Shown: positions 17,404 through 26,487 of the stretch, piece by piece
How positions within the stretch are numbered: the stretch's first letter is position 1
How the letters are laid out: each line of letters opens with the position of its first letter
DNA from: Amycolatopsis sp. A133
Lineage (GTDB): Bacteria > Actinomycetota > Actinomycetes > Mycobacteriales > Pseudonocardiaceae
Direction: 5' to 3'
Assembly: GCF_031082405.1 (NCBI RefSeq)
Contig: NZ_JAVHJU010000061.1
Coordinates: 203,432 to 267,431 of the forward strand
Length of the DNA stretch: 64,000 bases
Notes under the pieces: model-generated
What the model saw: only the letters and a program-made list of their open reading frames with translations
Told to the model about the DNA's origin: nothing
Database searches by the model: none
Translations under genes and position numbers: made by a program

Positions 17404-18843
17404 TCAGCAGGTGATCGCCTGTGTCGGCGGGGTCGTGTTGTCGAGCCGCTTGACGTAGGCGCCGCCGCTGCGCCGCGCGCACGCGGAATTCTTGGTAGCG
17501 AACGGTCCACTGTAGACGGCGTAGATGTCAGCGCCGTTCAGTTGCTGCCGCAGCGAGCCGCAGCCGGTGGTCGGCGCGTGCAGGTAGGCCGCGTCGGGGT
17601 GGGCGTCGAGGAGCCGCTGGACGTCGGCGCGGTAGCGGGCCGGGGTGACGGCGGAGCCGTGGATCACGATGAAGGACCCGTCGCACGCGGGCGTGCTCAT
17701 CGCGGTCGCGAGCCCGAGGTCGACGCCGGCGGAGACGCTGGTGGCCACGGACGTCCGGACGGTCACCTGGGTGGTCGTGACCGGCGGGGCCGTCACCGGT
17801 GGCGTGGTCGACGGTGTTGATGACGTCGAGGGCGGTGTCGTGCCGGCCGTCGTCGTCCCGGCTTGTGAGGAGGGCTTCAGGATCGTGAACCACCCGGCGA
17901 CGGCCACGAGAGCGAGCAGCGCGATCGCAGCGACCAGCCAGGGTGCCTTTGAAGCCTGCCGCCCTCCGGTCGCGGGCGCGACTTGGGTGGCTTGGCGCGT
18001 CGGGGGAGCGGTGGCGTGGACCGGGATCGTGCCGCCGAGCGCGGCTCGGGCTGCGTCGGCCAGTTCCGTGACGCTGCCGAACCGCGCCGCGGGATCCTTC
18101 GCCATGCCCCGCGCGATGACGGCGTCGAACGCCGCGGGCAGACCGGGCCGCAGGTCGCCCGGCCGGGGCGGCGGCTGGTGCAGGTGGGCGCCGATCAGCG
18201 ACGCGGCCGTCGTCGCCGCGAACGGCTTGCTGCCGGTCAGGCACTGGTGCAGTACGCAGGCCAGCGAGTAGACGTCGACGCGGTGGTCGGTGGGCGCGTC
18301 CGTGAAGCGCTCCGGCGCCATGTAGTCGAGCGTGCCGACGGCGCCGCCGGTCGCGGTGAGTTCCGTTCCGGGCCCGGCCGCGCGGGCGATGCCGAAGTCC
18401 ACGAGGTAGGCGAACCCGGTCGCGCCGACGAGCACGTTCGACGGCTTGACGTCCCGGTGCACCAGGCCTTCCGCGTGTGCGGCGGCGAGGGCCTGGGCGA
18501 CCTGGGCGACGACGTCGACCGCCTCGGCGGGGGCCAGTGCGCCGCCCGCGGCCAGCCGGGTGCCGAGGTCGTCGCCCTCGACCAAGCGCATGTCGAGGTA
18601 GAGGCGGCCGTCGATCTCGCCGTAGGCGTGGATCGGGATCACGTGCGGCTCGCGCAGCCGCGCCACCGCGTGCGCCTCCCGCCGGAACCGCTCCTGGAAC
18701 TCGCGGTCGGCGCCGAACTGCGGCGCGAGCAGCTTCAGCGCCACGACGCGGTCGTGGCGCGTGTCGTAGGCGCGCAGGACCTCGCCCATGCCGCCGCGGG
18801 CGATCAGCGACTCGACGCGGTACGGCCCGAACTGCCAGCTCAC
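17404..18843 (-). CDS. PknB-like Ser/Thr kinase with extracellular domain
   Basis: A 479-residue membrane kinase. The kinase domain occupies about residues 5-260: glycine loop ARGGMGEV, Lys in VVALKLL, catalytic loop HRDVKPSN, DFG, and the APERF substrate region. A Pro/Thr-rich juxtamembrane segment, one membrane helix (APWLVAAIALLALVAVAGWF) and a Thr/Pro-rich linker follow. The ectodomain is small with paired cysteines (ACDGSFIVIHGSAV ... TGCGSLRQ), probably a sensor. The GTG start at 18843 has GGGAGGG seven bases upstream. It is convergent with the EspG operon. Confidence 0.9.
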   Translation of the reverse strand: MSWQFGPYRVESLIARGGMGEVLRAYDTRHDRVVALKLLAPQFGADREFQERFRREAHAVARLREPHVIPIHAYGEIDGRLYLDMRLVEGDDLGTRLAAGGALAPAEAVDVVAQVAQALAAAHAEGLVHRDVKPSNVLVGATGFAYLVDFGIARAAGPGTELTATGGAVGTLDYMAPERFTDAPTDHRVDVYSLACVLHQCLTGSKPFAATTAASLIGAHLHQPPPRPGDLRPGLPAAFDAVIARGMAKDPAARFGSVTELADAARAALGGTIPVHATAPPTRQATQVAPATGGRQASKAPWLVAAIALLALVAVAGWFTILKPSSQAGTTTAGTTPPSTSSTPSTTPPVTAPPVTTTQVTVRTSVATSVSAGVDLGLATAMSTPACDGSFIVIHGSAVTPARYRADVQRLLDAHPDAAYLHAPTTGCGSLRQQLNGADIYAVYSGPFATKNSACARRSGGAYVKRLDNTTPPTQAITC

Positions 18844-19025
18844 GCGTTTCCCTCCCACCAGGCACCCGGACACGGGAAGTGGTGTGCCCCGAGTCCGGGC
18901 ATTACACCGGATCCGCGCGGCAGGGTATCGCGAGGTCGTGCCGTTCGAGGACGTCCGGGTCGGCTGGAGTCTCTGGGACGAGGAGTTGGGTCGGTCCTTA
19001 TGTGGTTGTCAAGCCGCGCCCGCGG

Positions 19026-19322
19026 TCAGGACCGTGAACGGTTGCGGCGCCGGATCCGGGTGAGAGCGAGCCAGGCGGACACCGTCCCGATCGGTACCAC
19101 GATCAGCTCCCAGAAAACGATCTCCCCGGCGGTCGCCCCGTCCCGCCGCACCGACAGGTACCACGCGAACCAGGCGAAGAGCACGGTGGCGAGCGAGGTC
19201 ATCAGCAAGCGGTGCCGCGCCGCCCAGGCGTCGAACGCGGCGGATCTTCTGTCGTCGCGCTCGCGCTGGCGCGGTGATCTCAAGCTCCGCCCGAACTTCA
19301 AGGCCAAGCCGGAAAACGGCAT
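19026..19322 (-). CDS. Small two-helix membrane protein
   Basis: A 98-residue protein with a charged N-terminus (RSPRQRERDDRR), two predicted membrane helices (LLMTSLATVLFAWFAWYL; VFWELIVVPIGTVSAWLAL) and a basic tail. The ATG at 19322 follows a G-rich ribosome binding site. I recognise no family. It lies alone between the kinase and the tandem hydrolase gene, all on the minus strand. Confidence 0.6.
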   Translation of the reverse strand: MPFSGLALKFGRSLRSPRQRERDDRRSAAFDAWAARHRLLMTSLATVLFAWFAWYLSVRRDGATAGEIVFWELIVVPIGTVSAWLALTRIRRRNRSRS

Positions 19323-19439
19323 GATCGACCCCCCGGTCGTCTGCGATCCCCCCCACCGAGGAGGTGCCCGACATCGATGACCGTCAAACCGGCGGCCGAG
19401 CAGAGTTCGCGCTCTCGTCCGGTCTCCCTCGCCGGAAGA

Positions 19440-22043
19440 TCACCGAAGCCCACCGGGGAAGGCCCGATCCAGGTAGTCCTTGAACTGCACGGTGACCGAG
19501 TGCTGGTCCGACGGCCAGTTGGGCAGGGAGATCGTGCGAGACCCGCCTCCGGTGCCTCGGGCCACTTCGGTCACGCGGATCGCCGACGCCGCGTCCGGCT
19601 GAGCGGGCAGGTAGGCGTCCACGCCGGTCAGGAACGGCAGCGCGCCGAACGGCGGCAGCGCGGTTCCGAGCGCGGAAACGCGGTCGCAGCCGTCGTCGAA
19701 GGCGAAGGCGGCGAGGACCTGGCGGACCCGGGGTGCGATCGCCTGGCCGAGAACGTTGACGCCGTCGAACTCCAGACGGTCGTTGTCGGCCTGGTCGGTC
19801 CACCACTCGCGGCCGCGCAGGACCGTGACGGCGGTGTGGGTGGGACACCGGTCGACGTGGTCGCCGATCCCGCCCGGCGGGGAAACCTGCAGTCGCAGGA
19901 ACCGATCGCTGCGTTCGAACGGCTCGAAGTAGAAGTGGTGGTCCGGCTGGCCGTTGCGCAGCAGCACCAGTTCGTAGCGGGCGCGGCCGTCGACCCGCAG
20001 CGGGCCGAACGAGCCGTCCGGCCCGGTCCGGACGTCGTGCGCGGGCCCGGCGCGCCGGGCGCCGGTGCGGTCGTCGACCGGCCAGACCTGGAGTCGGCCC
20101 GCCACCCCGGTGTTCTGCGGGAAGAACGTCGCGCGGCCCGCGATCTGGACGCGGCCGGGCGGTTCGGGGGTCACGGCGGTGGTGAGCGGGGGACCGCCGC
20201 GGAGGAACCGGTAGAGGTGCGGGAAGCTCTCGGCCGAGGTAGCGGTCTCGGTGTGGCCCAGGTGGGGCAGGCGGACATTGGTCGCGCCGTCGATGCTGCC
20301 CTGGGGCTGCAGGCTGCCCCACAGCGCGAGCGTCGGGACACCGCCGGGCGGGGCGGTGCTGGAGCGGCCGTCGACGTTGACGTACCGGCGCACCAGCGCC
20401 GCCCGCGCCGGGGCGGCCAGGAAGGCGTGCATGACCGTCGTGCCGCGGGAATGCGCGATCACGTCCACGGTGGACGCTCCGGTGCGGGTTCGGACGCCGG
20501 CGATGAACGCGTCCAAGCCGGTGATGGCCTGGTCGTTGGTGGCGACACTGGTGTCGTACTCGAAGGAGTAGAGCAAGCCGGCGGGATAGCCGTTGGCGGA
20601 GAAGCGTTTCGCGATGGACTGCCATTGGTGCGCCGAGCCCTGCTGGCCGTGCACGAAGATCACCGGCGTGCCGCCGCTCACGGCTTCTTCCAGGTTTCGC
20701 TTCGCGTCGGCGGGCAGCAGGTACCCGGCACGGACGTTGGCTGCGTCGGCGGCGGCCACCCGGGCGAGGTAAGCGGCCCGGTTCGGGTAGAGGCGCGCGA
20801 GGGTCGGTTCGTCGAACGGCTCGTGGGTGCCGAACAGCCGGCAGAACGTCTCGCCGCTGTTGTCGCCGGTGTTGAGCGCGGTCGGCGCCGCGACCTGCGA
20901 CAGCCGGATACCGCCCGTGGCCAGACCCAGTTCGTCGCGCTTCTTGGTCACGCCGTCCGCCTCGAAATCCAGCGGCGGGGCGGTCGGCGGCGGTGCCCCG
21001 GACTCGGTCCACCGCCGCAGGTGCTCGTACGCCGCGGCGGTGACGTGGTGCATGGGGACCCGGCTGAACGGCGGCCGGTCGCAGTCGTACTCGGGCGCTC
21101 CGCCGAGATCGCGTTCGGAGATCGGCGCGCGGTAGGCCTGCCCCTCGTAGCCCGAGTGCGCCGCGCCGGCGACCTCCCACCGGCGGAACCGGCCGGTGTC
21201 CGGCGGGCGTACCGCGCTGCGGACGTCGGTCTCGGACAGGACCTGGAAGACGGGTTCGGCGCCGACCCGGGTGGGGGCGTTGCCGACGATGAACGCGTAG
21301 CCGTCGAAGACCGGCCGCAGGTGCGGCAGGACCTTGTCGTAGAGCACGGTCATCCGGGCGGCGGACTGGGAAGCGCCGATGGCCAGCACCGTCCGAGGGC
21401 GCAGCCCGCCCAGGACCGTGCCGGCGTCGACCGCGCGGCCCGCCTGGGTGAAGACGTCGTAGGACAGCTCGTCGGCGGGGTGCCGGCCGCCGCCGGTCAC
21501 GTCGAGGCCGCCGTAGCGGGCCGGGCTCCACGTGCGGAGGTGGTCGACGCCGACCCGCTGGGCCGACACACCGACCCACGCGTGCCCGGCGCGGATGACC
21601 GACTCCGCGTTCCACAGCGCGTCCAGGTCGTACCCGGCCGTGACGTTCTGCCATTCCACCAGCGCGGTTCCGCTGAAGTCGCGGGCGCGGGCCGGCCGTC
21701 GCACCACGACACGCGTGGCGTACGGCACGTCGGCAGCGATCTGCGTCCCGTCGGCCGACCAGCCGCCGGCCAGACCGGAGACGTGGAATTCCTCTTCCAC
21801 ATAGCCCCGGGCAGCAAGGTCGACCGGGGTAGCGAAGAACGGGTACGTGTCTTCGATCCGCTCGGCCAGCCGGTCTCCGGGCACGGTACCGGGCAGCGGT
21901 CCGGCGACGTGGGGCACGGAGCCGGCTGTGGAGCGCGAAACGGGCTGGGCGGACGCGGGCGGAGCGGTGGGAAGGAGCAGGCCGAGGACGGCGGCGATCA
22001 ACCCGGCACGACTCCACATCGAGATCGACACGGTGGCTCCCAT
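19440..22043 (-). CDS. Secreted tandem alpha/beta hydrolase
   Basis: An 867-residue exported protein. A signal peptide ends at about residue 33 (LLPTAPPASA). The first half (about 60-470) is the alpha/beta hydrolase domain with nucleophile elbow AIGASQSAARM. The second half (about 475-620) is a separate lipase-like hydrolase with FVHGQQGSAHQW and elbow VIAHSRGTTVM. A beta-rich C-terminal region (about 630-867) could be a substrate-binding module. Two complete catalytic cores in one chain are unusual. A TetR-type gene lies 85 bp upstream on the same strand and may control it. Confidence 0.82.
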   Translation of the reverse strand: MGATVSISMWSRAGLIAAVLGLLLPTAPPASAQPVSRSTAGSVPHVAGPLPGTVPGDRLAERIEDTYPFFATPVDLAARGYVEEEFHVSGLAGGWSADGTQIAADVPYATRVVVRRPARARDFSGTALVEWQNVTAGYDLDALWNAESVIRAGHAWVGVSAQRVGVDHLRTWSPARYGGLDVTGGGRHPADELSYDVFTQAGRAVDAGTVLGGLRPRTVLAIGASQSAARMTVLYDKVLPHLRPVFDGYAFIVGNAPTRVGAEPVFQVLSETDVRSAVRPPDTGRFRRWEVAGAAHSGYEGQAYRAPISERDLGGAPEYDCDRPPFSRVPMHHVTAAAYEHLRRWTESGAPPPTAPPLDFEADGVTKKRDELGLATGGIRLSQVAAPTALNTGDNSGETFCRLFGTHEPFDEPTLARLYPNRAAYLARVAAADAANVRAGYLLPADAKRNLEEAVSGGTPVIFVHGQQGSAHQWQSIAKRFSANGYPAGLLYSFEYDTSVATNDQAITGLDAFIAGVRTRTGASTVDVIAHSRGTTVMHAFLAAPARAALVRRYVNVDGRSSTAPPGGVPTLALWGSLQPQGSIDGATNVRLPHLGHTETATSAESFPHLYRFLRGGPPLTTAVTPEPPGRVQIAGRATFFPQNTGVAGRLQVWPVDDRTGARRAGPAHDVRTGPDGSFGPLRVDGRARYELVLLRNGQPDHHFYFEPFERSDRFLRLQVSPPGGIGDHVDRCPTHTAVTVLRGREWWTDQADNDRLEFDGVNVLGQAIAPRVRQVLAAFAFDDGCDRVSALGTALPPFGALPFLTGVDAYLPAQPDAASAIRVTEVARGTGGGSRTISLPNWPSDQHSVTVQFKDYLDRAFPGGLR

Positions 22044-22127
22044 GCGAGCGATGGGGCAGGACTTCGCGAATGTAACGGGCTCGGCACTGTGCGTGCCAGT
22101 GCGCGCGGAACGCGTGAGACGGCTGTC

Positions 22128-22703
22128 TCAACCGTGCTGCGGCAGCACCGCCCGCGCGGCTCTTTCCACCACTTCGGGATCCGGCGGTGCGGCGCCGAAG
22201 AGCTCGGCGTACAGCGCGGACTCGATGATCCGCACGTAGAGGTAGGCCGTCTGGTCGAGCAAGGTGGGCGGCCACGGCGGTTCACCGTGGGTCTCGCGCA
22301 GGATGTCCCGTTGCACCGACACGACCCGCCGGTGCACGAGGCCCGAGGTGGTGAACAGCACCCGTGCGGCGGTGTCCGGCTCACCGCGCAGGAACGCGCG
22401 GAACGGCACGGCGGCGTGCAGCCGGTCCACGAACCACCAGGTGACCTCCAGGACCCCGTCGGCGCCGTCCTGTTCCCGCCGCTGCCGGGCCCGGGCCAGC
22501 TGCCGCTGGGCGAGCCGCCACAGCACCTCGCCCAGCAGACCGTCCCGGCTGTGCGCCACCCGGTAGAGGGTGGCCCGGCTGATGGCCAGGTCCACCGCCA
22601 GCCGGTCCATGTCGATCATGCCGTGCTCCAAGAAGAACCGGCAGGCGCCGCGGACGACCTGGTCCCGGCTGACCACCCGCCGGCTGTGTTCCGGGCTTGC
22701 CAT
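22128..22703 (-). CDS. TetR-family regulator, QsdR-like
   Basis: A 191-residue TetR/AcrR regulator with an N-terminal HTH (DQVVRGACRFFLEHGMIDMD, RLAVDLAISRATLYRVAHSR). Its ligand domain resembles the QsdR group (WWFVDRLHAAVPFRAFLRGE), named for the regulator of lactone degradation in Rhodococcus. The ATG at 22703 sits directly before the HTH; longer upstream frames are low-complexity. It lies immediately upstream of, and on the same strand as, the tandem hydrolase, which suggests they are functionally linked. Confidence 0.85.
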   Translation of the reverse strand: MASPEHSRRVVSRDQVVRGACRFFLEHGMIDMDRLAVDLAISRATLYRVAHSRDGLLGEVLWRLAQRQLARARQRREQDGADGVLEVTWWFVDRLHAAVPFRAFLRGEPDTAARVLFTTSGLVHRRVVSVQRDILRETHGEPPWPPTLLDQTAYLYVRIIESALYAELFGAAPPDPEVVERAARAVLPQHG

Positions 22704-23239
22704 GGCCGCTCTCCGCCTCCGCCGAGCGCCCGCCCGGCTCACTCCGGCAGCATCGCGCGCCGGCCGCGAAACCCCAACCCGTGACCCCGGCTGGGGTTGA
22801 CGTCTGCTCGGTCCGGCGAGGCTGGCCCAGGGCAGACGGCGCGAGCCGAGCCCGACGAGTCGAAGCTGGTTGGTGAAGCACGGGCAACGCCCACCACCGT
22901 CGGTAGTGGTGTTCCGGACGTGGTGATCCCGGTGGCTGGTAGAGAGTTCGGCTCGGGGATCGGCCTGCCTCGCGGCGGTCGGCGCCTCATACCGCGCACT
23001 CCCCCGCGGTCGCCGGCGCACGCGCCGGGTTTCATGAAATCGGAATCTGCGGCGGTCAGTCCCGTGGTCGGTGATCGTGATTACGGCGAGTAGGTATCGA
23101 CACCGGCAAATGGGTGTTTCTCCCTTCGAACGAATGGCGTTGGTGGAGATGGGACCAACGACCGTTTTGCTCCACCGTCCGGACCGATACAGTCTCGGCT
23201 CGTCGATCCGGGGAGGGTCGGGGATCAGGGGCGCGGACC
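22704..23239. other. Intergenic region between TetR and receptor genes
   Basis: Over 500 bases between divergent genes. Frames exist on both strands, but none has a convincing start signal or protein-like composition. It should hold the promoters of the TetR gene and the receptor gene. I see no clear operator. Confidence 0.45.
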
Positions 23240-25987
23240 GTGGGTGAGCTTGATTCGCTGTTGCAGGTCGTCCGGGACTTGAGCCGTCGGCCGAAGTGGA
23301 AGTGGCCGAAGGAACATCGCGACGATCTGCGCGGGGAGCGGGCACTGCCGCTGCTGTGCCTGATCGGCGAGCCCGGAAGTACCAAGGCCGTGGCCGACGC
23401 GTTGGCGGTGCGGCTCAGTCCGGACCCGGCGGGGCTCGACCCGACACCCTTGCGGCTGATCCCGTCGGCCTCGGTCGACGCCGCTCTGGTCGCACCCGGC
23501 TCCGAACAGGGCAGGCCGATGCTTCCCCTGCTCAACCTCGTCGTTCAGTCGTTGAGCTCGGATCGGTACGGGGCGGGCAAGGAAATCCCGTTCCACACGT
23601 TTCGCCTGGTGGACTGGTTGACCCGGCACACGGAGACGACACTGGGGCGAAAGCAGCAGGCACCTCTGCGGTCGAAGCTGCTCGAGTGGTACACGCCGAC
23701 GAAGAAGAAGGACGAAGGCGACGACGCCGAGGTGCTTCGCCCGATGCTGGCGGCGGTGGTCCCCGACGAGGCGCTTGTGGTGAGCAGGCTGATGCCGCGG
23801 CTGCTGTCGAGGTTCGGCCGATGGCTGTGGCTGCGAGGCCTTCGCGGTGGTGAACCGAGATGGCTGATGAGACAGCGGTTCATGGTACCCGCGCACTCGG
23901 CGGACTTCCTCCGCTTCGCTCGGCGGCTCACCGTGGATCACCGTGATTACGAGAACGTCGAGCAGGTCAAGCTGCTGCTGGTACACGCCTTCCTGCGTGA
24001 TCTCCGCCTTTTCTACGGGACTCGCACGTGGTGGTTGCGTCGTTGGCGGCGGACTGCGTATCTCACCGTCGTCCTGCGCGGGATCACGGAGGACAACGGC
24101 GGTTGGGAGCTGCTTCGCCTGATCAACGAGGTGCGGAATCAGACGGGCGAGCACGATCCGCTACTGCTGTTCGCCACTGCCGCGGCGGTGCCGGACGATC
24201 TCGGCCTGTCGCCGGCTCCGGCGGGCGAGATCGAGCGAACGGTCGCCGCCTGGAAACGGGATCTTCCGTGGAAGCGCCAGCAGTTCCGGCCCACTGCGCG
24301 GTTCATCGCGGTAGCCCTGGAGCAACCGCAAGGCGACGACCCCGCCCAGGATGACGGGGCCTACTGGGAGCCGCGGATGATGCCGTGGTTCGCTCGCAAG
24401 TGGGCGGTCGCCGTGACCGCGGCGCTCGTTCTCCTGGCCGGGGCGGGCGCAGTCGCGGCCGAGGTGTTACCCGGTCACGCCGCGGATCCGTGCGGGGGCG
24501 CCGGGATTCCGGCGGCAGCGGCCGTCTGGCTGCCGGAAAGCCAGGAGTGCGTCGGGTACAGCGCGGGTGGTTATATCTTCGGCAATACGGCAAAGCTGCG
24601 CAAAGCCCAGCAGGCGGTGTTCGAGCAGAACGTCGAAGCCGAAAACCTGCATCGCGCCAATCCTCGCCGTCCTCTGGTCTCGCTCGTCTACTTCGCCGAG
24701 CTGACCCATCCCGATACCCGGGAGGGTACCGACGACGCCGAGGCCGAGGAAATCACCGGCCTGCTGATCCACCAGTCACAGTTCAATACCGTGGGAAACT
24801 CCATAGAGGACGCTCAGAACCCGTTGTTGCGGATCGTGTTCGCCAATGGCGGCTACCAGATGGCGCACGCGCGGCGGGCCGTGGACCAGTTCATCGCACC
24901 GCTCGCTGAACAGGATCCGACGGTGATGGGTGTCGTGGGCGGTGGGCGGACGGTCGTCCAGACCGAGAGCGCGATCGGCGCACTGGGGGCTCACGGCATC
25001 CCGCTGGTCGCGACGACGCTGACCGGGCCCGCCTTGCCCGCGGTGTCACCCCTTTACTTCCAGCTCGTCGCGGGCAATGGTCCCCAAGCTCGGCTTCTCA
25101 CGGCCTACGCCGCATCCGTGGGCCGGTCGCTGACGGTCTACCACCCGAACCTCGATCTGGTTCCGGATCAGTATCTGCAGACATTGCACGACGGCTTCAT
25201 CGACCCCGCGCGCGGGGTGCCCCCGGTTCGGTTTCGTCAGTGGAGCACTCCGTCCACGGTCGCGGTCGACTGTCGCTCGGACGACATAGCTTTCTACGCG
25301 GGCCGTGAGACCGGGTTCACGGATTTTCTTGACCACGTGCTCGACAGTTGCCCGGCGACCGCGAAGCCGGTCGTCATCGGCGACGACGCGGTCACGCGGT
25401 TCATCGCGCAGGGGGAGAGCCGCCGTTCCGACAACTTCGCCGGGGTCTCGCTCGGGTACGTCACGCTGGCGAGCCGGATCGTGCTCGCGGGCAGTTCGTG
25501 CATTTCCCAGGGCAAGCAGGCGTCGGCCATCGCCCCGGACGAGGAGCGGCCACTGAACATCTTCTGCGCAGGGCTGCACGGCCTTTACAGTCCGCGGGAG
25601 GACCGTCCACAGGGGTGGAAGGACTTCGGTAGAGAGCTGGCGGCCAAGGGCGGAGACCGCCGCTGGACCGGGGAGCGAGTAGGTCTCGCCTACGACGGTG
25701 CCGGCCTCTACGTCACCGCGGCGGTCCACAACAAGCGTCGAAAGGTCCCGGAGACGGCCGATTTGGACCCCAACCGGGCGACGGTCGCGCAGGAGTTCCG
25801 TGAGTTCGACTGCGCGAATCCGCAGAGCTCCGACTGTTTCAAGGGAGTGTCGGGTCGGATCGACTTCCGCGCCGGTCGCGACGGCGGCACCCGGCCACTG
25901 GCCATCCTGACCATCAACGACATCACCGCCATCGACGCGAACCCCGTCTGCACGTTCCGGTTCCAGGACCTTGCACCGTGCCCGTAA
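23240..25987 (+). CDS. One-pass receptor: cytoplasmic domain plus periplasmic-binding-protein-like ectodomain
   Basis: A 915-residue protein. Residues 1-380 are cytoplasmic, helical, and begin with LLCLIGEPGSTKAVADALAV, which looks like a degenerate P-loop. A single membrane helix follows at about 386-408 (WAVAVTAALVLLAGAGAVAA). The ectodomain has the layout of a type I periplasmic binding protein / receptor ligand-binding domain: AQNPLLRIVFANGGYQMAHA, VMGVVGGGRTVVQTESAIGA, HGIPLVATTLTGPALP. The start is placed at the GTG at 23240, after G-rich sequence; an ATG at 23114 would add a poorly protein-like 42 residues. It may sense a ligand outside and signal inward. I know no characterised homologue. 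Confidence 0.7.
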   Translation: MGELDSLLQVVRDLSRRPKWKWPKEHRDDLRGERALPLLCLIGEPGSTKAVADALAVRLSPDPAGLDPTPLRLIPSASVDAALVAPGSEQGRPMLPLLNLVVQSLSSDRYGAGKEIPFHTFRLVDWLTRHTETTLGRKQQAPLRSKLLEWYTPTKKKDEGDDAEVLRPMLAAVVPDEALVVSRLMPRLLSRFGRWLWLRGLRGGEPRWLMRQRFMVPAHSADFLRFARRLTVDHRDYENVEQVKLLLVHAFLRDLRLFYGTRTWWLRRWRRTAYLTVVLRGITEDNGGWELLRLINEVRNQTGEHDPLLLFATAAAVPDDLGLSPAPAGEIERTVAAWKRDLPWKRQQFRPTARFIAVALEQPQGDDPAQDDGAYWEPRMMPWFARKWAVAVTAALVLLAGAGAVAAEVLPGHAADPCGGAGIPAAAAVWLPESQECVGYSAGGYIFGNTAKLRKAQQAVFEQNVEAENLHRANPRRPLVSLVYFAELTHPDTREGTDDAEAEEITGLLIHQSQFNTVGNSIEDAQNPLLRIVFANGGYQMAHARRAVDQFIAPLAEQDPTVMGVVGGGRTVVQTESAIGALGAHGIPLVATTLTGPALPAVSPLYFQLVAGNGPQARLLTAYAASVGRSLTVYHPNLDLVPDQYLQTLHDGFIDPARGVPPVRFRQWSTPSTVAVDCRSDDIAFYAGRETGFTDFLDHVLDSCPATAKPVVIGDDAVTRFIAQGESRRSDNFAGVSLGYVTLASRIVLAGSSCISQGKQASAIAPDEERPLNIFCAGLHGLYSPREDRPQGWKDFGRELAAKGGDRRWTGERVGLAYDGAGLYVTAAVHNKRRKVPETADLDPNRATVAQEFREFDCANPQSSDCFKGVSGRIDFRAGRDGGTRPLAILTINDITAIDANPVCTFRFQDLAPCP

Positions 25988-26003
25988 CCGCGCGGAGAAC
26001 GGG

Positions 26004-26289
26004 ATGGCGCTGCTCACCGCTCAGTTCGCGATTGAACAGGCGTTGGCGAGCCTCCTGCAGGCGATCAGGGGCGGCAGGACCACCGACATTGCGCAGTGGG
26101 CGGCGCTCGCGACCGAGGCTGTCATGGAGGCTGCGAGACTGGTTGAGGTCCCCGCCGAGAGCGCTGGCGCCTTCACGACGATCCGGGACTCGGTGATCAA
26201 CGCCCTGGATGTGATGGCCACTGGTCGGCGATGCTGTGGCGGACTTCGCCGCGTTCCTCAACGGGCTTGGCAGCTGGGGCAAGCCCTGA
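26004..26289 (+). pseudogene. Small hypothetical gene with a probable frameshift
   Basis: From the ATG at 26004 (GGAG upstream) the frame reads FAIEQALASLLQAIRGGRTT ... INALDVMAT and then becomes Arg/Cys-rich, ending at 26300. One extra G at about 26223 would restore a natural ending, VGDAVADFAAFLNGLGSWGK, with a stop at 26287-26289. The gene is either a frameshift mutant or contains a sequencing error. It is helical, starts 17 bp after the receptor gene, and may be its partner. Confidence 0.5.
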
Positions 26290-26487
26290 TGTTGCGTTAG
26301 TCAGTAAATCCGGCCTGCAATGAAGTGCCTTTACCTTGTGACCCGCAGGAGATAGCCACAACTTGCCGCTCGACGGCCGGACCCAGGTCGTCGGCATATC
26401 GTCATTGCACGGTGGGTTGGCATAGGTGGCAGCTGCCGGGATGATGGGCGGGCTGGATGCGCCGATCGTCCCGGGGAGTGGCAGCTT

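Noticed and set aside
19377..22784. A 1135-codon open frame on the plus strand
   Set aside because: It is antisense to the tandem hydrolase, Arg/Gly/Val-rich, has no domains, and arises from high third-position GC.
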